DNA from: Roseiarcus sp963820775
Lineage (GTDB): Bacteria > Pseudomonadota > Alphaproteobacteria > Rhizobiales > Beijerinckiaceae
Direction of reading: 5' to 3'
NCBI GenBank assembly: GCA_963820775.1
Contig: CAWGBF010000009.1
Location: 124,001-188,000 of the forward strand
DNA: 64,000 nt
Part shown: positions 20,358-28,490 of the stretch, one piece after another
Layout: the number at the start of each line of letters is the position of its first letter
Position numbering within the stretch: position 1 is the first letter of the stretch
Program-made: the position numbers and the translations under genes
The notes under the pieces: model-generated
What the model saw: the letters and a program-made list of their open reading frames with translations, nothing else
Database searches by the model: none
Told to the model about the DNA's origin: nothing

Positions 20358-21020
20358 ATGAGCGACACAGGCATTGAGACTGCGGCCGGCAAATCGGCCA
20401 CGATTGAGTTCAACGGCCAGCTTTGCATCCACGCGCGCCGATGCGTGCTCTCGCAGCCGACCGTGTTCAAGGCGAATGTCGAAGGGCCCTGGATCGATCC
20501 CGACGCGGCAAGCGCCGAGGCGCTCATGTACGTGGCGTTGAATTGCCCCTCGGGAGCGATCCGGGTCTCGCGCCAGGACGGCGGCGCCAATGAAACCAAC
20601 CCGAAGGTCAACATCGTCTCGGTGCGCGAAAATGGGCCGCTGGCGATCAACGCGGAGATCGTGCTGGCGGGCGCGCCGATCGGGGCCCGCGCGCCGATCG
20701 GGGCCCGCGCGACGCTCTGTCGCTGCGGCGAGTCCAAGAACAAGCCCTATTGCGACGGTTCCCACGCCGCCGTGGCGTTCGCCGCCACCGGCGAACCGGC
20801 CACTAAAGAGAGCACACAACTCGCCAGGCGCGACGGGCCGCTCGAAATCACGCCCTATCCGAATGGACCCCTCGGCATCGCCGGCCCAGTCGAGATCATT
20901 TCCGGAACCGGGCGCACAGTGAATCGCGTCGAGAGGACCGCGCTCTGTCGATGCGGTCATTCGGCCAACAAGCCTTATTGCGACGGCGCGCATGCCAAAG
21001 TCGGGTTCGTCGCGCCATAG
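20358..21020 (+). CDS. CDGSH-type iron-sulfur protein with N-terminal 4Fe-4S-like domain
   Basis: Protein of 220 aa with three parts. Residues 10-70 resemble the divergent mono-cluster ferredoxin domain often fused to CDGSH proteins (CIHARRCVL, ALNCPSGAIRV). Two CDGSH motifs follow, CRCGESKNKPYCDGSH and CRCGHSANKPYCDGAH, each with three Cys and one His to hold a 2Fe-2S cluster. The ATG at 20358 gives MSDTGIETAAG. Between domains, six residues (APIGAR) are repeated because of an 18-base tandem duplication. Its place inside the molybdenum hydroxylase cluster suggests an electron-transfer or cluster-delivery role, which is inference. Confidence 0.82.
   Translation: MSDTGIETAAGKSATIEFNGQLCIHARRCVLSQPTVFKANVEGPWIDPDAASAEALMYVALNCPSGAIRVSRQDGGANETNPKVNIVSVRENGPLAINAEIVLAGAPIGARAPIGARATLCRCGESKNKPYCDGSHAAVAFAATGEPATKESTQLARRDGPLEITPYPNGPLGIAGPVEIISGTGRTVNRVERTALCRCGHSANKPYCDGAHAKVGFVAP
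20673..20708 (+). repeat. 18-base perfect tandem duplication inside the CDGSH gene
   Basis: The unit GCGCCGATCGGGGCCCGC occurs twice in direct succession (20673-20690 and 20691-20708). It keeps the reading frame and adds one extra APIGAR copy just ahead of the first CDGSH motif. Each unit is itself rich in short palindromes, which favours slippage. Confidence 0.95.
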
Positions 21021-21049
21021 AGCCCGCTGCGGATAAAGGAGGCCTTCGA

Positions 21050-21373
21050 ATGCTGACCCGAGATGAAGACGTTCTCGCCGCTGCGGAATCGTGGCGGGAA
21101 GCGGGACGAGACGTGGCGATTGCGACTGTTGTCGAGACCTGGGGCTCGGCTCCGCGCCCGATTGGCTCGCATCTCGTCATCGACGCGGAGGGGAATTTCC
21201 TCGGCTCCGTATCCGGCGGCTGCGTCGAGGGCGCGGTCGTGGAAGAGGCGGCGGACGTGATCGCCAACGGGGCGCCGCGGATGCTTGAGTTCGGCGTGGC
21301 GGACGAGACCGCCTGGCGTGTCGGACTCTCCTGCGGCGGCCGTATCAAGGTCTATGTCGAGAAGCTCGCCTGA
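21050..21373 (+). CDS. XdhC/CoxI N-terminal domain protein
   Basis: Protein of 107 aa equal to the N-terminal domain of XdhC. It contains VVETWGSAPRPIGSHLVI and SVSGGCVEGAVVEEA, the standard XdhC_CoxI block with a conserved cysteine, and ends LSCGGRIKVYVE. XdhC proteins bind the molybdenum cofactor and sulfurate it before insertion into the hydroxylase. AAAGGAGG lies eight bases before the ATG at 21050. The stop overlaps the next start (TGATG). Rhizobial genomes often carry this domain and the Rossmann half as two genes, so the split looks natural. Confidence 0.88.
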   Translation: MLTRDEDVLAAAESWREAGRDVAIATVVETWGSAPRPIGSHLVIDAEGNFLGSVSGGCVEGAVVEEAADVIANGAPRMLEFGVADETAWRVGLSCGGRIKVYVEKLA

Positions 21374-22078
21374 TGCAACTCGACGTCCTCAAGGCGATGA
21401 ACCTGGCCCGGAGCGAGCGGCGCGCTGGCGCCATCGTCACCCGGCTTTCCGACAACGAGCAAAGATTCGTTCGCGCCGAAGCCATCGACGCCGATCCTCT
21501 CGCCGCGGAATTGGAGGCGGCGCTACGGATGGGCAAAAGCGCGACGGTCACGCACCGGGGGGAGGACTATTTTCTGACAGTTCAAGCGCCGGCGCCGCGT
21601 CTCACCCTGATCGGGGCGGTCCATATCTCGCAGGCGCTGGCGCCGATCGCGCGAATCGCCGGCCTGAGACGTATCGATCATCGATCCGCGCACCGCATTC
21701 GCCACGCCGGATCGTTTTCCCGAAACGCCAGTCGTCGCCAAGTGGCCGGATGAAGCGCTCGCCGAGGCGCCCCTCGATCGCTACACCGCCATCTGCCTTT
21801 TGACCCATGACCCCAAGATCGACGACCCGGCGCTGATGGTCGCGCTCAAGGCCGATTGTTTTTACATCGGCGCGCTCGGATCGCGAAAGACGCACGCCAA
21901 GCGGATCGAACGCATGCGCGCTCAAGGGTTCGATGAAACGGCGCTGGCGCGTATCCGTGCGCCGATCGGGCTCGACATCGGGGCTGTCAGCCCGGCTGAA
22001 ATCGCAGTGTCGATCATCGGAGAAATTGTCGCGTCGCTGCGCAAAAAACCGTTGCGCGCGGAGAGCGCAGCGGCATGA
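21373..22078 (+). pseudogene. XdhC Rossmann-domain protein, interrupted by one extra base near 21667
   Basis: C-terminal half of the XdhC system: a nucleotide-fold domain starting RLTLIGAVHISQALAPIARIAG. The frame then fails. One frame over the sequence continues DVSIIDPRTAFATPDRFPET and on through LLTHDPKIDDPAL, CFYIGALGSRKTHAKR and RIRAPIGLDIGAVSPAEIA to 22078. Removing one base at 21666-21669 gives 234 aa. It is coupled on both sides by overlapping start and stop codons. The role is loading sulfurated cofactor into the hydroxylase. Confidence 0.83.
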
Positions 22079-23076
22079 AGTTCGGCTTGACGCCAATCGA
22101 GGAGGCGGAGGGCGCCGTCCTCGCGCATGGCGTGCGGATTGATGGCGTCGCGTTCAAAAAAGGCGACGCCCTTACCCGCGAGCGCCGGCTGGCTCTTGGC
22201 TCGGCGGGCGTGAGGTACGTCGTAGCGGCGCGGCTGGAGCCGGGCGACGTGGGCGAAGACGAGGCGGCGCACAAGCTCGCCAAGCATCTCGCCGGCGCGA
22301 ATCTGCGTTGCTCGCCGCCGTTCACGGGACGGGTCAACCTGTTCGCCGAGAGTGCGGGGCTTGCGATTATTGAGCCGGGGGCCATCGACCGGGTCAATGC
22401 TGTCGATGAGGCGATCACCGTCGCGACGCTGCCCCGTTATCGAGCCGTCGCCGACGGCGACATGGTCGCGACGATCAAGATCATTCCCTTCGCGACCCAA
22501 GCTCCCACGCTGGAGACTGCGCTCGCTGCGGCGCCGACGGGCGCCATCTCCATTGAGCCATTCAAGCCGATGCGGATCGGGGTGGTCTCAACGACGCTCC
22601 CGGGCCTGAAGCCCTCGATTGTTGCGAAGACCCTGCGCGTGCTCGAGGCGCGCCTCAAGCCGACGGGAGCGCGCATCGTCGCCCAAGAGGTCGTCCCGCA
22701 CGAGGTTGGACCGCTGGTAAAAGGGCTTGCGAGGCTGATCGACGGCAGCGATGCGCTCATTGTGTTCGGCGCCTCCGCGATCACCGATCGCCGCGATGTC
22801 ATTCCGGCCGCCATCGAGGCGATCGGAGGGCGCATCGAACGGTTTGGCATGCCGGTTGATCCCGGCAATCTACTGCTCCTTGCGGAGCGATATGGGGTCC
22901 CAATTATTGGCGCGCCGGGCTGCGCGCGATCGCCGAAGGAGAATGGCTTCGACTGGGTCCTGCAGCGCGTACTGGCTGGGACGCCTATCCGCGACGCGGA
23001 CATCCGCGTCATGGGCGTCGGCGGGCTACTCATGGAGATCGGCTCGCGTCCGCAGCCGCGCGAGCCTGGTGACTAG
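22075..23076 (+). CDS. Molybdopterin-binding (MoCF) domain protein, probably N-terminal half of a MoCF/NTP-transferase fusion
   Basis: Protein of 333 aa with a MoeA/MogA-type molybdopterin-binding domain. Seen are MKFGLTPIEEAEGAVLAHGV, the acidic VVAARLEPGDVGEDEAA, IVFGASAITDRRDVIPAAIE and APGCARSPKENGFDWVLQR. Related rhizobial proteins continue directly into a MobA-like nucleotidyltransferase, making about 535 aa. Here a stop at 23074 separates the two parts, but deleting one G at 23067-23069 joins them in frame (PREPVTRVGAVVLAAG). So this is either a natural split or another single-base insertion. It probably acts in activating the cofactor for cytidylylation. Confidence 0.82.
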   Translation: MKFGLTPIEEAEGAVLAHGVRIDGVAFKKGDALTRERRLALGSAGVRYVVAARLEPGDVGEDEAAHKLAKHLAGANLRCSPPFTGRVNLFAESAGLAIIEPGAIDRVNAVDEAITVATLPRYRAVADGDMVATIKIIPFATQAPTLETALAAAPTGAISIEPFKPMRIGVVSTTLPGLKPSIVAKTLRVLEARLKPTGARIVAQEVVPHEVGPLVKGLARLIDGSDALIVFGASAITDRRDVIPAAIEAIGGRIERFGMPVDPGNLLLLAERYGVPIIGAPGCARSPKENGFDWVLQRVLAGTPIRDADIRVMGVGGLLMEIGSRPQPREPGD

Positions 23077-23694
23077 AGTCGGCGCCGTCGTGCTCGCCGC
23101 GGGCCAGTCGTCGCGCTTTCTCGCCAGGGGCGGCTCGGACGCGAGCAAGCTGGTGGCGAAACTTGACGGCAAGCCGGTCGTGCGACGGGTGGCGGAAGCG
23201 GCGCTCTTGGCCAAGGCGCGCCCGGTCGTCGTAGTCACCGGCTACGCGCGGGAGTCGGTTGAGGCCGCGGTTGCCGGCCTCGACCTTGAGCCTGCGTTCA
23301 ATCCGAGATTTGCGAGCGGCCTCGCCTCCTCGGTGAGCGTCGGTCTGTCCGCTATGCCCCCTGACGTTATGGGAGCCCTTGTGTTGCTGGGCGACATGCC
23401 CTGGATCGAGCCCCGGCTCATGGATGCCCTCATTGACGCCTTCCTGGCGCGCAAGGACGCGCTCGCAGCCGCGCCCTTACATGAAGGTCGGCGCGGCAAT
23501 CCCGTTCTTCTGGGCCGGGGTTTATTCGAGGCGGCGATGCGCCTCACAGGCGACGAGGGCGCGCGCAGGGTGATCGGTGCGCTCGGCCCAGCGAATTGGT
23601 CGACGTCGAGGCTTCCGATATGGACGTGAGGTTCGATATCGACACCCCGGACGATTTGGCGGCCGCCGAGCGTTTTCGGGGCGGCGACCCGTAG
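23069..23694 (+). pseudogene. MobA/MocA-like nucleotidyltransferase domain (molybdenum cofactor cytidylyltransferase), C-terminus frameshifted
   Basis: GT-A-fold nucleotidyltransferase of about 208 aa. The signature VVLAAGQSSRF and KLVAKLDGKPVVRRV is at the N-terminus, with VVVVTGYARESV, LGDMPWIEP and GRRGNPVLLGR following. This set fits enzymes that attach CMP to molybdopterin, the cofactor form used by CoxL-type hydroxylases. After GALGPA the frame fails. One frame over the family end reads ELVDVEASDMDVRFDIDTPDD and stops at 23694. One base is missing near 23591. The GTG start overlaps the preceding MoCF stop by eight bases. It closes the hydroxylase cluster. Confidence 0.8.
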
Positions 23695-23706
23695 CCAAGC
23701 CTCAAG

Positions 23707-24522
23707 TCAGATCAGCCTCATGCCCTTCAGCGAGGCATGCCCGTCGCGCCCGACGATGATGTGATCATGAACGGCGACGCCCAGTGACTTGGCGACTGCG
23801 ATGATGTCCAAGGTCATCTTGATGTCTTGCGTCGACGGCGTTGGATCGCCCGATGGGTGGTTGTGAACAAGCACGATCGCTGTCGCCGACAATTCCAGCG
23901 CGCGACGCATGACTTCGCGTGGATAGACCGGGGTGTGATCGACGGTGCCTGACCCCTGAACCTCGTCAGCGATCAAGCCATTCTTCTTGTCGAGAAACAG
24001 GATCCGGAAACTTTCACGGCCTTCGAACGCCATCGACGTGCGGCAATAGTCGATCACCTCGCTCCACGAACCCAGCGGCAGCCGCTTCTTGACCGCCCCC
24101 TTGGCGAAGCGCTGCGCGGCGGCCTCGACGATCTTGAACTCCGAGATGGCGCCCGCGCTCACGCCCTCGATTTCAACGAGCCTTCCGGAATCGGCCGCGA
24201 TGACCTCGGCGAAGGAGCCGAAGCGGGCGATCAGGCTTTTGGCAAGCGGCTTGACGTCGCGTCGCGGAATCGCGCGAAAAAGAATGAGTTCAAGGAGTTC
24301 ATAGTCAGCAAGGGCGTCCGGGCCCGCCTCTCTAAGGCGTGCGCGCAACCGCTCGCGATGCCCGTGATAATGCGGCGTTTCGCCTTCACTGCTTTCCGGG
24401 ACCGGCTCGGCAGGCGACTGCGGTCGGACTCCCACCAACGCCGACGCGCCTGCCTCGTGCAGTTGAGCGCGCCGCTCACGGGTCCGATGAGCCTTGCCTC
24501 CGCGACCGGCTTCCGAGGTCAT
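23707..24522 (-). CDS. radC: RadC/JAB domain protein
   Basis: Protein of 271 aa of the RadC (YicR) family. The N-terminal helix-hairpin-helix region (HYHGHRERLRARL, ALADYELLELILF, GRLVEIEGVS) is followed by the JAMM metal-binding motif HNHPSGDPTPSTQD near residue 216. The motif looks like that of a metallo-isopeptidase, but the physiological role of RadC is unclear. The first 50 residues are variable and low in homology, so a later start is possible. The ATG overlaps the stop of map by four bases, an arrangement common in alphaproteobacteria. Confidence 0.9.
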   Translation of the reverse strand: MTSEAGRGGKAHRTRERRAQLHEAGASALVGVRPQSPAEPVPESSEGETPHYHGHRERLRARLREAGPDALADYELLELILFRAIPRRDVKPLAKSLIARFGSFAEVIAADSGRLVEIEGVSAGAISEFKIVEAAAQRFAKGAVKKRLPLGSWSEVIDYCRTSMAFEGRESFRILFLDKKNGLIADEVQGSGTVDHTPVYPREVMRRALELSATAIVLVHNHPSGDPTPSTQDIKMTLDIIAVAKSLGVAVHDHIIVGRDGHASLKGMRLI

Positions 24523-25352
24523 CGGATTGGCGCGCGATCAGCTCCGGTGGGCGAGAGGGTGAAAATCTCGTACCCGGTCTCCGTCACGCCGACGGTATGC
24601 TCGAACTGCGCCGAGAGTGAACGATCGCGCGTCACCGCAGTCCAACCGTCCGAGAGAATCTTCACCCCGTAACCGCCAAGATTGATCATCGGCTCGACGG
24701 TGAAGAACATACCAGGGCGAAGCGGAACGCCTTCGCCTTTTCGCCCGACATGCAGGATGTTCGGCTCGTCATGAAAGAGCCTTCCCAGTCCGTGGCCGCA
24801 AAAGTCGCGCACAACCGAACACCGCTCGGCCTCGGCGTAGGTCTGAATGGCGTAACCGATGTCGCCCGTCGTCCCGCCAGGCTTGATCGCCTCGATGCCG
24901 CGCATCATCGCCTCGTAGGTGACGTCGATCAGGCGCTGCGCCCGACGGGACGCCTCCCCGGCAACAAACATGCGGCTCGCATCGCCATGCCAGCCGTCTA
25001 CGACCAGGGTCACGTCGATATTGAGGATGTCGCCGTCGCGCAGCGGTTTCTCGTCGGGTATGCCATGGCAGACGATGTGGTTGATCGAAGTACAGATCGA
25101 CTTGCGATACCCGCGGTAATTCAAGGTCGCGGAGTAGGCGTCGTGGTCGCGGGCAAACTCGAATATGAACCGGTCGAGGCTCGCGGTCGTGACCCCTGGT
25201 TTGACGAGCGGACCCATCAGGTCGAGCGCTTCCGCGGTCAGGGCGCCGCCCTTGCGCATCGCGGCGAAGTCTTCCGGCCCATGCAGTCGAATCTGACCGC
25301 TGCGGCGGCCAACCTTCTCGTTTGCGAGCACAAATGTCGTCGACGTCGCCAC
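24519..25352 (-). CDS. map: Type I methionine aminopeptidase
   Basis: Cytosolic metalloprotease of 277 aa that removes the initiator methionine. Conserved metal ligands and neighbours are seen: CHGIPDEKPLRDGDILNIDVT with the first aspartates, VVRDFCGHGLGRLFHDEPN with the active-site His, FFTVEPMI with a Glu ligand and SAQFEHTVGVTETGYEIF with the final Glu. The N-terminal extension of about 25 residues (LANEKVGRRSGQIRLHGPEDF) is usual in the order. It is first in a map-radC pair. Confidence 0.93.
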   Translation of the reverse strand: MATSTTFVLANEKVGRRSGQIRLHGPEDFAAMRKGGALTAEALDLMGPLVKPGVTTASLDRFIFEFARDHDAYSATLNYRGYRKSICTSINHIVCHGIPDEKPLRDGDILNIDVTLVVDGWHGDASRMFVAGEASRRAQRLIDVTYEAMMRGIEAIKPGGTTGDIGYAIQTYAEAERCSVVRDFCGHGLGRLFHDEPNILHVGRKGEGVPLRPGMFFTVEPMINLGGYGVKILSDGWTAVTRDRSLSAQFEHTVGVTETGYEIFTLSPTGADRAPIR

Positions 25353-25535
25353 AGCGTTCCCTTGGCCTCTGTTCCAGAAACTCTACACATATGCCCTGCC
25401 TCACGCCGAAGACAAGTCACCAATTCGGCACTGGGAAAGGTTCGCCGGCCTTGCAGACTTTCCTCGCGTTCATGCTAGCGTCAGGCTAGGGCGCGGCGGG
25501 TTCCGACTGTTTGTGCGCGCGGAGGGGACTTGGCG

Positions 25536-26288
25536 ATGACGACACCGACGACTGTAACCGCCGCTGTCCTGTTGATAGGCGACGAGATCCTGTCTGGGCG
25601 CACGAAGGACCGCAACCTCGGCTATATCGCGGAATATCTGGCGAAGATCGGCGTTGACGTTCGGGAAGCGCGGGTGGTCCCCGATGTCGAGGACGAGATC
25701 GTCGCGGCTCTCAACGCGCTGAGGTCGCGTTACGATTATGTGGTCACGACCGGAGGCATCGGTCCAACCCACGATGACATCACCGCAGACGCGGTCGCGC
25801 GGGCGTTTGGCGTCACGATTGATGAGGACCCGCGGGTCATCGCCGCGATGCTCCAGCGCTATGCGTCAGGTGATCTCACGCCGGCGCGGCGGCGGATGGC
25901 GCGCATCCCGGCCACCGCGGACCTGATCGAGAATCCGGTCTCGACGGCGCCGGGTTTCCGCATTGGCAACGTGTATGTCATGGCCGGCGTCCCGGCCGTC
26001 ATGCAGGCGATGCTCGATTTTGCCGTGAAGACGATGAAGACAGGCGCGGCGATGCAGGTCGAGACGGTCGAGGCGGGCGGGATTCCCGAGGGCCGGTACG
26101 GCGACCCGCTGGGCGCGATCGCGGCGGCGAACCCTGACGTCTCGATCGGGTCCTATCCATCCTACAGGGACGGCCGCTTCAACAACCAGATCGTGGTGCG
26201 CGGCAAGGACGAAGGAGCGGTCGCTACAGCGCGGCGCGAAGTTGAGGCGATGCTCGCCGCCCTGTCGCAAGACGCCGCGGCGCGTTGA
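25536..26288 (+). CDS. CinA-type competence/damage-inducible protein A, MoCF domain
   Basis: Protein of 250 aa with a molybdopterin-binding-like fold. Visible blocks are AAVLLIGDEILSGRTKDRNLGYIA and VVTTGGIGPTHDDITADAVARAFG, the standard CinA N-terminal domain, and VYVMAGVPAVMQAML. The C-terminal nicotinamide-nucleotide amidase domain of full CinA is absent, as in many rhizobial homologs of this length. GGAGGGG at 25521-25527 is eight bases before the ATG at 25536, which was preferred to the TTG at 25530. The gene is divergent from map. Its substrate is not known for certain. Confidence 0.87.
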   Translation: MTTPTTVTAAVLLIGDEILSGRTKDRNLGYIAEYLAKIGVDVREARVVPDVEDEIVAALNALRSRYDYVVTTGGIGPTHDDITADAVARAFGVTIDEDPRVIAAMLQRYASGDLTPARRRMARIPATADLIENPVSTAPGFRIGNVYVMAGVPAVMQAMLDFAVKTMKTGAAMQVETVEAGGIPEGRYGDPLGAIAAANPDVSIGSYPSYRDGRFNNQIVVRGKDEGAVATARREVEAMLAALSQDAAAR

Positions 26289-26400
26289 GGCCCGGCCCGC
26301 GCTCCGATTGCAAAAGGTGTTGATCCGGCGCGGCCGCTGCTCGCCCATCGTTATCGCGCTTGCTATGGACAGGGCGATCTCTGCGCCCAAGGAGCCGCCA

Positions 26401-26901
26401 GTGACCTCCGCCCGCGACAAGGCCTTTCCGGTTTCGTGGGATCAGTTCCACCGGGATGCGCGCGCGCTGGCCTGGCGGCTCGCGTCGGCAGGGCCGTTCA
26501 ACGCCATCGTCGCCATCACCCGCGGCGGTCTCGTCCCGGCGGCGATCGTCGCCCGCGAGCTCGAGGTCCGGGTGATCGAGACGGTGAGCATCGCCTCCTA
26601 TCACGACTATAAGACACAGGGCGGCCTCGAGGTCCTCAAGACGATCGCCCCCGATGTCTCCAATCTCAATGACGGGGCGAAGATCCTCATTGTTGACGAC
26701 CTGGTCGACACCGGAGCCACCGCCAAGTTGGTGCGCGAGATGCTGCCCCGAGCGCATTTCGCCACCGTCTACGCCAAGCCCTTGGGGCGCCCGCTGGTCG
26801 ACACCTTCATCACCGAAGTCTCCCAGGACACGTGGATCTACTTCCCCTGGGACATGGGCCTGGCCTTTCAGCCGCCGATCGCCAACGACAAGGGCGGCTG
26901 A
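26401..26901 (+). CDS. gpt: Xanthine phosphoribosyltransferase
   Basis: Purine salvage enzyme of 166 aa that converts xanthine or guanine with PRPP to the nucleotide. The PRPP-binding motif is ILIVDDLVDTGATAKLV, and AITRGGLVPAAIVARELEV and SYHDYKTQGG fit the Gpt family. The C-terminal VSQDTWIYFPWD matches the substrate-binding tail. GTG at 26401 with AAGGAG about six bases upstream was chosen; an in-frame ATG at 26365 would add 12 residues. The next feature is a tRNA gene. Confidence 0.88.
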   Translation: MTSARDKAFPVSWDQFHRDARALAWRLASAGPFNAIVAITRGGLVPAAIVARELEVRVIETVSIASYHDYKTQGGLEVLKTIAPDVSNLNDGAKILIVDDLVDTGATAKLVREMLPRAHFATVYAKPLGRPLVDTFITEVSQDTWIYFPWDMGLAFQPPIANDKGG

Positions 26902-26942
26902 GGTTCATTTTCGCCGGGAAGTGTGAAACAAGCGCGATTCAT

Positions 26943-27029
26943 GCGGACGTGGCGAAACCGGTAGACGCAAGGGACTTAAAATCCCTCGGCCGCGAGGCTG
27001 TGCGGGTTCGACCCCCGCCGTCCGCACCA
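26943..27029 (+). tRNA. tRNA-Leu, anticodon UAA
   Basis: An 87-base tRNA with acceptor arms GCGGACG and CGTCCGC, an encoded CCA end (27026-27029), the anticodon loop CTTAAAA in a GGGA/TCCC stem, the long variable arm of a class II tRNA, and a T arm with GGTTCGACCCCCGC. The anticodon TAA reads UUA and UUG. No integrase or target-site copy is nearby. Confidence 0.96.
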
Positions 27030-27073
27030 GCTGGCGCCTTGATCTGAGCGCGGGATTGCCGAGAACTGCGCCC

Positions 27074-28144
27074 ATGCCCCCCCAGCGAACGCCTCAAAGG
27101 CTGACCACCCCGAAAGATCTCGTCGAAGCGGGACTGGCCGAACCGGAACGGCTTCGAGAGCTCGAGGCTGTCGCCAAGCGCTATGCGATCGGCCTTACCC
27201 CGGCGCTGGCCGCGCTTGTTGAGCTCGGCGATCCCGCCGACCCGATCGCGCGTCAGTTCGTGCCCGACCCCCGTGAGCTCATTCGCGATCCCTCCGAGCG
27301 CGACGATCCGATCGGCGACGACGCCATGAGCCCAGTCAGGGGGCTGGTGCATCGCTATCCCGATCGGGTCTTGATCAAGCTGGTCGCGGTTTGTGCGGTT
27401 TATTGCCGCTTCTGCTTTCGCCGCGAGCGGGTGGGTCCCGGCTCGGGGTCGCTCAGCGCGGCCGACTTCGCCGCGGCGCTCGACTACGTACGCGCCCAGG
27501 CGGGGATTTGGGAGGTCATCCTGACCGGCGGCGATCCGCTCACTCTATCGCCCCGCCGCATCGCCGAGGCGACCCAGGCGCTCGCGGCGATTGATCACGT
27601 CAAAGTTCTGCGCTGGCATACGCGCCTGCCCGTCGCCGCGCCGGAGCGGGTGACAAAGGCGGTGGCGCGCGCTCTGATCGCCAAAGGCAAGACGACGGCG
27701 GTCGCGGTGCACGCCAACCATCCCCGCGAACTGACCGAAAGCGCGCGCTTGGCGTGCCGCCGCCTGGCGGCCGAAGGCGCGATGCTGGTCAGCCAGACCG
27801 TGCTGTTGAGAGGCGTCAACGACGACCCGGAAACGCTCATCGACCTGATGCGAGCCTTCGTCGAGGCTCGGGTGAAGCCTTACTACCTGCATCATGGGGA
27901 TCTCGCGCCAGGCACGACGCACTGGCGGGTGCCGATCGCCAGGGGGCAGGAGTTGATGCGGGTCTTGCGCGCTCGTCTCTCAGGGCTGGCGACGCCGACC
28001 TACATGCTCGACATTCCCGGGGGCCATGGCAAGGCCCCGATCGGGCCACAGTGGATCCATGGCGGCGAAGACGGAGAGCATGTGCTCACGGACCCTCGGG
28101 GAGTCCAACACGTCTACGCTGATCGGCTAGGCGCGGACAGCTAG
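27074..28144 (+). CDS. Lysine-2,3-aminomutase-like radical SAM protein (KamA/EpmB family)
   Basis: Radical SAM enzyme of 356 aa. The 4Fe-4S cysteines are in CAVYCRFCFRRERVG near residue 113, followed by EVILTGGDPLTLS, the GGxP-like SAM site of this family. KPYYLHHGDLAPGTTHWRV and PTYMLDIPGGHGKAPIG are KamA/EpmB blocks. EpmB makes beta-lysine for modifying elongation factor P; KamA acts in lysine breakdown. Neither efp nor epmA is in the window, so the two cannot be told apart from context. The ATG at 27074 was chosen; upstream TTG starts lack homology. Confidence 0.85.
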   Translation: MPPQRTPQRLTTPKDLVEAGLAEPERLRELEAVAKRYAIGLTPALAALVELGDPADPIARQFVPDPRELIRDPSERDDPIGDDAMSPVRGLVHRYPDRVLIKLVAVCAVYCRFCFRRERVGPGSGSLSAADFAAALDYVRAQAGIWEVILTGGDPLTLSPRRIAEATQALAAIDHVKVLRWHTRLPVAAPERVTKAVARALIAKGKTTAVAVHANHPRELTESARLACRRLAAEGAMLVSQTVLLRGVNDDPETLIDLMRAFVEARVKPYYLHHGDLAPGTTHWRVPIARGQELMRVLRARLSGLATPTYMLDIPGGHGKAPIGPQWIHGGEDGEHVLTDPRGVQHVYADRLGADS

Positions 28145-28148
28145 CGGC

Positions 28149-28171
28149 GGCCCAACCTTGGGGGTTGGGCC
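28149..28171. terminator. Hairpin between the KamA-like gene and small membrane protein A
   Basis: Perfect nine-base arms GGCCCAACC and GGTTGGGCC with a five-base loop lie four bases after the KamA-like stop and 18 bases before the convergent small gene stop. It is well placed for two-sided termination but lacks a T tract. Confidence 0.55.
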
Positions 28172-28188
28172 GTCGACCGGCGGAGCCG

Positions 28189-28404
28189 TCAAGGGCCGAC
28201 GAACTGGATCATTGCCGGGTCGTTGCCTTGCGCCACACTCTCCGCGACGCTGCTTGCGACAATGGGATAGAGGACTACGAACCCTGCGGCATAGGCCAGC
28301 AAGGCGGCGAACAGGGCCAAGGTTTTGATGGTCGGCGCGCGGCGCGTTGCTTGCGCGTAAGGGTAACCGCTATGAAAATCGGCTGGCCTCTCGAAACGAG
28401 TCAT
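28189..28404 (-). CDS. Small single-pass membrane protein A ending in FVGP
   Basis: Protein of 71 aa that I do not recognise. A charged N-terminus (MTRFERPADFHSGYPYAQ) precedes one long hydrophobic segment (TLALFAALLAYAAGFVVLYP, residues 28-47) and a short tail NDPAMIQFVGP. AAGGAG lies eight bases before the ATG at 28404, so translation is plausible. The next gene in the same direction encodes a similar-sized membrane protein whose tail also ends PAGMSFVGP. The shared tail and layout suggest paralogs or partners. Function is unknown; the tail is likely periplasmic by the positive-inside rule. Confidence 0.65.
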   Translation of the reverse strand: MTRFERPADFHSGYPYAQATRRAPTIKTLALFAALLAYAAGFVVLYPIVASSVAESVAQGNDPAMIQFVGP

Positions 28405-28490
28405 GACATAATCTCCTTTTGAATGATCTCCTCTCGGACTCAAGGCAAGGGCGGAGAGATGAAACGCAAGCGAAACTCCTTGGGCCGTCC

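Noticed and set aside
20673..20708. CRISPR-like direct repeats
   Set aside because: Two adjacent 18-base copies in a coding frame with no spacer; a simple tandem duplication.
21050..21373. Frameshift separating the two XdhC genes
   Set aside because: The TGATG overlap with a good start for each and the known two-gene arrangement in the order make a natural split more likely.
26943..27029. tRNA-Leu as attachment site of a genomic island
   Set aside because: No integrase, no duplicated tRNA end and ordinary housekeeping genes on both sides.
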